From the NCBI GenBank assembly GCA_028717765.1, contig JAQUNE010000043.1, positions 1-9,685 on the forward strand: 9,685 nucleotides of DNA, given 5' to 3'. This stretch comes from Candidatus Omnitrophota bacterium. GTDB lineage: Bacteria > Omnitrophota > Koll11 > Gygaellales > Profunditerraquicolaceae. Every line of letters starts with the position of its first letter. The stretch's first letter is position 1. Positions 6,559-9,685 of the stretch are shown piece by piece. The notes under the pieces are model-generated. The model was not told where the DNA came from. It saw only the letters and a program-made list of their open reading frames with translations, and ran no database searches. The position numbers were made by a program, and so were the translations under genes.

Positions 6559-7866
6559 ATGAATATTTCAATCGTAGGATCGGGATACGTAGGTTTAGTC
6601 ACCGGGGTCTGCCTGGCGGAATTAGGCAATACAGTGATTTGCCTTGATAACGATAAGAAGAAGATCGGCAACCTGAAAAAAGGCATTGTCCCTATATTTG
6701 AGCCGGGGCTGCATGAATTAATTGCCAGCAATGTTAAGCAGAAGAGGCTTAAGTTTACTTCTAATTTAAAACAGGCTGTGCATTCTTCGGAAATTATTTT
6801 TATCGCAGTTGGTACGCCTGCAATGAATAATGGCGAGGCAGACCATATTGGTATTGAGAACGTGGCACGCAACATTGCCATAAACATGCCTGATTACCGG
6901 CTGATTGTCGAGAAATCTACAGTCCCCGTGGAAACCGGAGAATGGGTTAAACATACCATTCAAAATAATATCAAAGGTAAGATTAAATTTGACGTTGCTT
7001 CCAATCCGGAATTCCTACGTGAGGGCCAGGCGATCAATGATTTTATGCATCCTGATAGGATAGTTATCGGGGTGGAATCAGAAAAAGCAAAGAATCTTTT
7101 AGTTAGCCTCTATAAGCCTTTAGGTGCGCAATTAGTAATTACGGATATTAAATCAGCGGAGCTGATTAAACACGCTTCTAATTCATATCTTGCCGCAAAA
7201 ATCTCTTTTATTAATGCGATATCGCAGATCTGCGAAAAAAGCGGAGCAGATGTGGTGGAAGTAGCCAAAGGCATGGGGCTGGATAAAAGGATCGGCCCGG
7301 GTTTTTTGAATGCCGGAATCGGCTACGGGGGGTCATGTTTTCCAAAAGATGTTGACGCCTTTATTACAATTTCCGAAAAATTAGGCTACAATTTTGAATT
7401 ACTAAAAACAATTAAAAGAATTAATCAACAGATGCTGGAGTTTTTTCTGCAGAAAATTAAGAATAATCTCTGGATTATCAAGGATAAGACTATTGGGATC
7501 CTGGGGATTTCTTTTAAGCCCAATACCGACGATATCCGTAATGCCCCATCATTAGAAATTATCAAAGCTTTGCAGGATGAAGGCGCTAAAGTTAAGGCGT
7601 ATGACCCGCAAGGCGCAGCAAAGGCAAAAGAAATATTAAAAGGAGTGGCCTTCTGTAGTGATTCTTACGCCGTAAGCAAGGGGGCAGATTGTTTGTTGAT
7701 TTTGACTGAATGGGACGAATTTAAGGAACTTGATCTTCTAAAGATCAAGAAACTCATGCGGCATCCTTTGGTTATTGATGGCCGTAATATTTACGATCCG
7801 GTAAAGCTTAGCAAGATGGGTTTGAAATATATCGGAATCGGCAGAAGCGCAAATTTTAAGAGGTAG
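6559..7866 (+). CDS. ugd: UDP-glucose 6-dehydrogenase
   Basis: This 435-residue cytoplasmic enzyme oxidises UDP-glucose to UDP-glucuronate with two NAD+. The N-terminal Rossmann fold starts with IVGSGYVGL (5-13), and D30 ends the second strand in the NAD-binding position. VGTPAMNNGEAD (84-95) and EKSTVPVETG (118-127) follow, then NPEFLREG (149-156). The central dimerisation helix carries ELIKHASNSYLAAKISF with K204 and N208. The catalytic loop GIGYGGSCFPKD (253-264) provides nucleophile C260, K263 and D264. The C-terminal UDP-binding domain includes GILGISFKPNTDDIRNAPS. The spacing of active-site residues agrees with characterised bacterial enzymes. GGAG (6545-6548) lies ten bases before the ATG, a somewhat long spacing. 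It sits 29 bases after lptD and four before a second sugar-nucleotide dehydrogenase, which indicates a surface-polysaccharide precursor operon. Confidence 0.94.
   Translation: MNISIVGSGYVGLVTGVCLAELGNTVICLDNDKKKIGNLKKGIVPIFEPGLHELIASNVKQKRLKFTSNLKQAVHSSEIIFIAVGTPAMNNGEADHIGIENVARNIAINMPDYRLIVEKSTVPVETGEWVKHTIQNNIKGKIKFDVASNPEFLREGQAINDFMHPDRIVIGVESEKAKNLLVSLYKPLGAQLVITDIKSAELIKHASNSYLAAKISFINAISQICEKSGADVVEVAKGMGLDKRIGPGFLNAGIGYGGSCFPKDVDAFITISEKLGYNFELLKTIKRINQQMLEFFLQKIKNNLWIIKDKTIGILGISFKPNTDDIRNAPSLEIIKALQDEGAKVKAYDPQGAAKAKEILKGVAFCSDSYAVSKGADCLLILTEWDEFKELDLLKIKKLMRHPLVIDGRNIYDPVKLSKMGLKYIGIGRSANFKR
7729..7749. repeat. Perfect 9-base inverted repeat (hairpin) inside ugd
   Basis: CTTGATCTT and AAGATCAAG flank a three-base loop (CTA). 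The stem is perfect but lies mid-gene, in codons for the C-terminal domain, and has no following T-run. It is therefore not an intrinsic terminator for this operon and could be chance. Confidence 0.35.
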
Positions 7867-7870
7867 AAAG

Positions 7871-9184
7871 ATGGGGACTCAACTAAGGGATTTTAAACAG
7901 AAAATCGCACAAAAGAAATTTAAGATAGCAGTTGTAGGGCTAGGATATGTCGGGCTGCCATTGGCACTTGAATTTGCCAAAAGAGGCATAGAAGTCTCCG
8001 GTATTGACGTGGATAGGCACAGGATCAGCCGTTTGGAGAAGAAAGAATCCTATATTACCGATATTAGTGATAAAGAATTAAGGCAGGTATTGGCCTTGGG
8101 GCATTTAAGCTGCAGCCATGAGTTTAGCGCTTTAAAGACCGCCGATGTGATCATTATCTGTGTTCCTACGCCACTAAAGAGGAAATATCATCCGAACATT
8201 TCATTTATCCGTCAGGCAGTTAAGGCGATTTCTGGGCATCTAAAAAAAGGAAGCCTGGTAATTTTAGAGAGCACAACTTATCCTGGTACCACTGAGGAAG
8301 TGATTTTGCCCTTATTGGAAGAGCGCAATCGTAAGCATAATCAGGATTTTTATTTATCATTTTCTCCGGAAAGAATCGATCCGGGCAATCAGCAGTATCC
8401 GGTACATAAAATTCCTAAAATAGTCGGCGGGTTAAGTAAAGAAGCCACAGAATTGACAGTGTTGGTGTATAGGAATATCATTGAAAATGTAGTCGCGGTA
8501 TCTTCTACCAGGGTGGCAGAATTTGTAAAATTACTTGAGAATACCTTTCGTTTAATTAACATTGGGATGATCGATGAAATGGCAATGATGGCGCATAAAA
8601 TGGGGGTGGATATCTGGGAAGTGATCAAGGCTGCCTCTACAAAGCCGTTCGGGTTTATGACTTTTTATCCCGGGCCGGGAGTCGGCGGACATTGTATTCC
8701 TAAGGATCCGCTTTATCTATATTGGAAAGCCAGGCATCACGGTTTTAAATCCCGTTTTATCAAATTAGCTTCTGATGTGATTCATTTTATGCCTGGATAT
8801 GTGGTCTCGCGGATGGGTGAGATCTTGAGAAAAAACGGTAAAGATATCGCTAAGAGCCGAGTATTAGTTTTGGGTGTTACTTATAAAAAAGACGTGCTGG
8901 ACCTGCGTCAATCTCCGGCATTGGATGTCCTTGAGATATTACTAAAAAACAATATCTCTGTTTCATATTATGATCCTCTGGCGCCGTACCTGAAAATGAA
9001 CCATCTTTTTAACCTGGAATCAATCAAGTTGGATAGTAAAAATCTCAAAAAATTTGATTGCGTTTGTATTCTTACAGATCATTCGTCGGTAAATTATGAT
9101 TTTGTTTTGAAGCATGCGCGACTGATTTTTGATACGAGGAATGTATATAAGGGGAAAACCGATAAAAGAATAGTAAAATTATAA
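7871..9184 (+). CDS. Nucleotide-sugar dehydrogenase, UDP-GlcNAc 6-dehydrogenase (WbpA) type
   Basis: This 437-residue paralogue of the preceding enzyme probably oxidises UDP-N-acetylglucosamine at C6 to the uronic acid, using NAD+ in the cytoplasm. Motifs include AVVGLGYVGLPLALEFAKRG (20-39), CVPTPL, ESTTYPGTTEE, SFSPERIDPGN (163-173), the helix AEFVKLLENTFRLINIG with K220 and N224, and FYPGPGVGGHCIPKDP (265-280) with catalytic C275 and K278. The combination SPERIDPGN, TKPFGFMTFYPGPGVGGHCIP and the absence of the UDP-glucose-type GSCFPKD loop places it near WbpA (UDP-GlcNAc) rather than Ugd. UDP-ManNAc dehydrogenase (WecC) is the main alternative and substrate cannot be fixed by eye. Family members share an N-terminal extension before the Rossmann fold. 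AAGAGG (7858-7863) lies seven bases before the ATG. It follows ugd by four bases and precedes the epimerase by seven, so the three are likely co-transcribed. Confidence 0.87.
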   Translation: MGTQLRDFKQKIAQKKFKIAVVGLGYVGLPLALEFAKRGIEVSGIDVDRHRISRLEKKESYITDISDKELRQVLALGHLSCSHEFSALKTADVIIICVPTPLKRKYHPNISFIRQAVKAISGHLKKGSLVILESTTYPGTTEEVILPLLEERNRKHNQDFYLSFSPERIDPGNQQYPVHKIPKIVGGLSKEATELTVLVYRNIIENVVAVSSTRVAEFVKLLENTFRLINIGMIDEMAMMAHKMGVDIWEVIKAASTKPFGFMTFYPGPGVGGHCIPKDPLYLYWKARHHGFKSRFIKLASDVIHFMPGYVVSRMGEILRKNGKDIAKSRVLVLGVTYKKDVLDLRQSPALDVLEILLKNNISVSYYDPLAPYLKMNHLFNLESIKLDSKNLKKFDCVCILTDHSSVNYDFVLKHARLIFDTRNVYKGKTDKRIVKL

Positions 9185-9191
9185 TTTAGCG

Positions 9192-9685
9192 ATGAAGAAA
9201 ATTTTAGTTACAGGCGGAGCGGGGTTTATCGGTTCGCACATTGTTGAAGCGTTAGTCAAAAAGAAATACGCTGTGCGGGTGCTGGATAATTTTTCCAGCG
9301 GTAAATTAAAAAATTTATCCGCAGTGAGCGGGAAAATCGACCTTCTTAAAGCAGATATCCGTTCTAAAAACGCCTGTTTAAAAGCTACGAAGGGTGTTGA
9401 TGTAGTATTGCATCAGGCCGCTTTAAGGAGCGTGCCTAAATCTTTGCATAATCCCCGGGAGTATAACGAAGTAAATATCCAGGGTATGCTTAATTTGTTA
9501 GAGGCAGCGGTACAAAACCGGCTAAAGAGCTTTGTTTTTGCGTCTTCAAGCTCTATCTACGGAGAAACGAAGAATTTTCCTGAGAAAGAAAATTTTTTAC
9601 CGCAGCCAATTTCTCCTTACGCTCTTACCAAGCTTACAGGAGAGCATTACTGTAAGATGTTTAATCTGCACTATAAATTGCCTAC
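9192..9685 (+). CDS. NAD-dependent nucleotide-sugar epimerase, extended SDR (WbpP type), N-terminal part
   Basis: The first 164 residues of an extended short-chain dehydrogenase/reductase are present; the gene runs off the right edge. The NAD-binding loop is TGGAGFIGSH (7-16) with the three glycines at 8, 11 and 14. D32 in VLDN lies at the adenosine-ribose position. LHQAALRSVPKSLHNP (73-88) and NIQGMLNLLEAA follow. The catalytic triad is complete: S119 in ASSSSIYG, and Y143 and K147 in SPYALTK. The QAAxxSVPKS pattern is typical of UDP-GlcNAc/UDP-GlcNAcA 4-epimerases such as WbpP or TviC; UDP-glucuronate 4-epimerase is the main alternative. The substrate-pocket residues that would decide lie beyond the window. 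It starts seven bases after the dehydrogenase stop with no clear ribosome binding site. In this context it would convert the dehydrogenase product or its precursor from the gluco to the galacto form. Confidence 0.88.
   Translation, partial: MKKILVTGGAGFIGSHIVEALVKKKYAVRVLDNFSSGKLKNLSAVSGKIDLLKADIRSKNACLKATKGVDVVLHQAALRSVPKSLHNPREYNEVNIQGMLNLLEAAVQNRLKSFVFASSSSIYGETKNFPEKENFLPQPISPYALTKLTGEHYCKMFNLHYKLP

Noticed and set aside
6531..6887. A 118-codon open frame on the - strand at the start of ugd
   Set aside because: It is a shadow of the Rossmann-fold coding region with no family resemblance.
1..9685. Search for CRISPR repeats, tRNA/rRNA, transposases, att sites or a defence island
   Set aside because: No repeated spacer-like units, cloverleaf-like sequences or mobile-element proteins were seen; the window is densely packed housekeeping and envelope genes.

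Overview
The window is one continuous block of nine protein genes, all on the + strand, with only 3-47 bases between them and two overlaps. The first gene is cut by the left edge and the last by the right edge. The DNA looks moderately AT-rich. An LptD-type outer-membrane LPS assembly protein shows that the organism is a diderm (Gram-negative-type) bacterium. The mix of ROK kinase, TalC-size transaldolase, LptD and nucleotide-sugar enzymes would fit an uncultured lineage such as Omnitrophota or a relative, but that is only an impression from gene style and not something the sequence proves.

Left part (1-2687): the C-terminal end of a MalK/UgpC-type sugar ABC-transporter ATPase is followed, with overlapping reading frames, by two membrane-anchored GGDEF proteins (probable diguanylate cyclases). 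Both cyclases appear to start at TTG codons inside the preceding gene. The first has a full GAF-like sensor and a GGEEF active site without an I-site. The second has a shorter sensor region, a canonical GGDEF and an RxxD inhibitory site.

Middle (2688-6529): after the longest intergenic gap (47 bases), which holds a good sigma70-like promoter almost touching the next ATG, come a ROK-family sugar kinase (probably glucokinase), a small transaldolase and lptD.

Right part (6559-9685): a UDP-glucose 6-dehydrogenase, a second nucleotide-sugar dehydrogenase of the UDP-GlcNAc (WbpA) type, and the start of an extended-SDR nucleotide-sugar 4-epimerase of the WbpP type. These should make UDP-glucuronate, UDP-GlcNAc-uronate and possibly its galacto epimer for surface polysaccharide.

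Taken together, the genes run from sugar uptake and phosphorylation, through pentose/hexose phosphate interconversion, to activated uronic acids and LPS export, with c-di-GMP signalling at the upstream end. Individually the genes belong to known families. I see no CRISPR array, tRNA, rRNA, transposase or clearly novel system. The points most worth a second look are the paired, differently regulated cyclases, their overlapping TTG starts, and the possible leaderless promoter at 2697-2725. No stretch over 300 bases lacks a gene.
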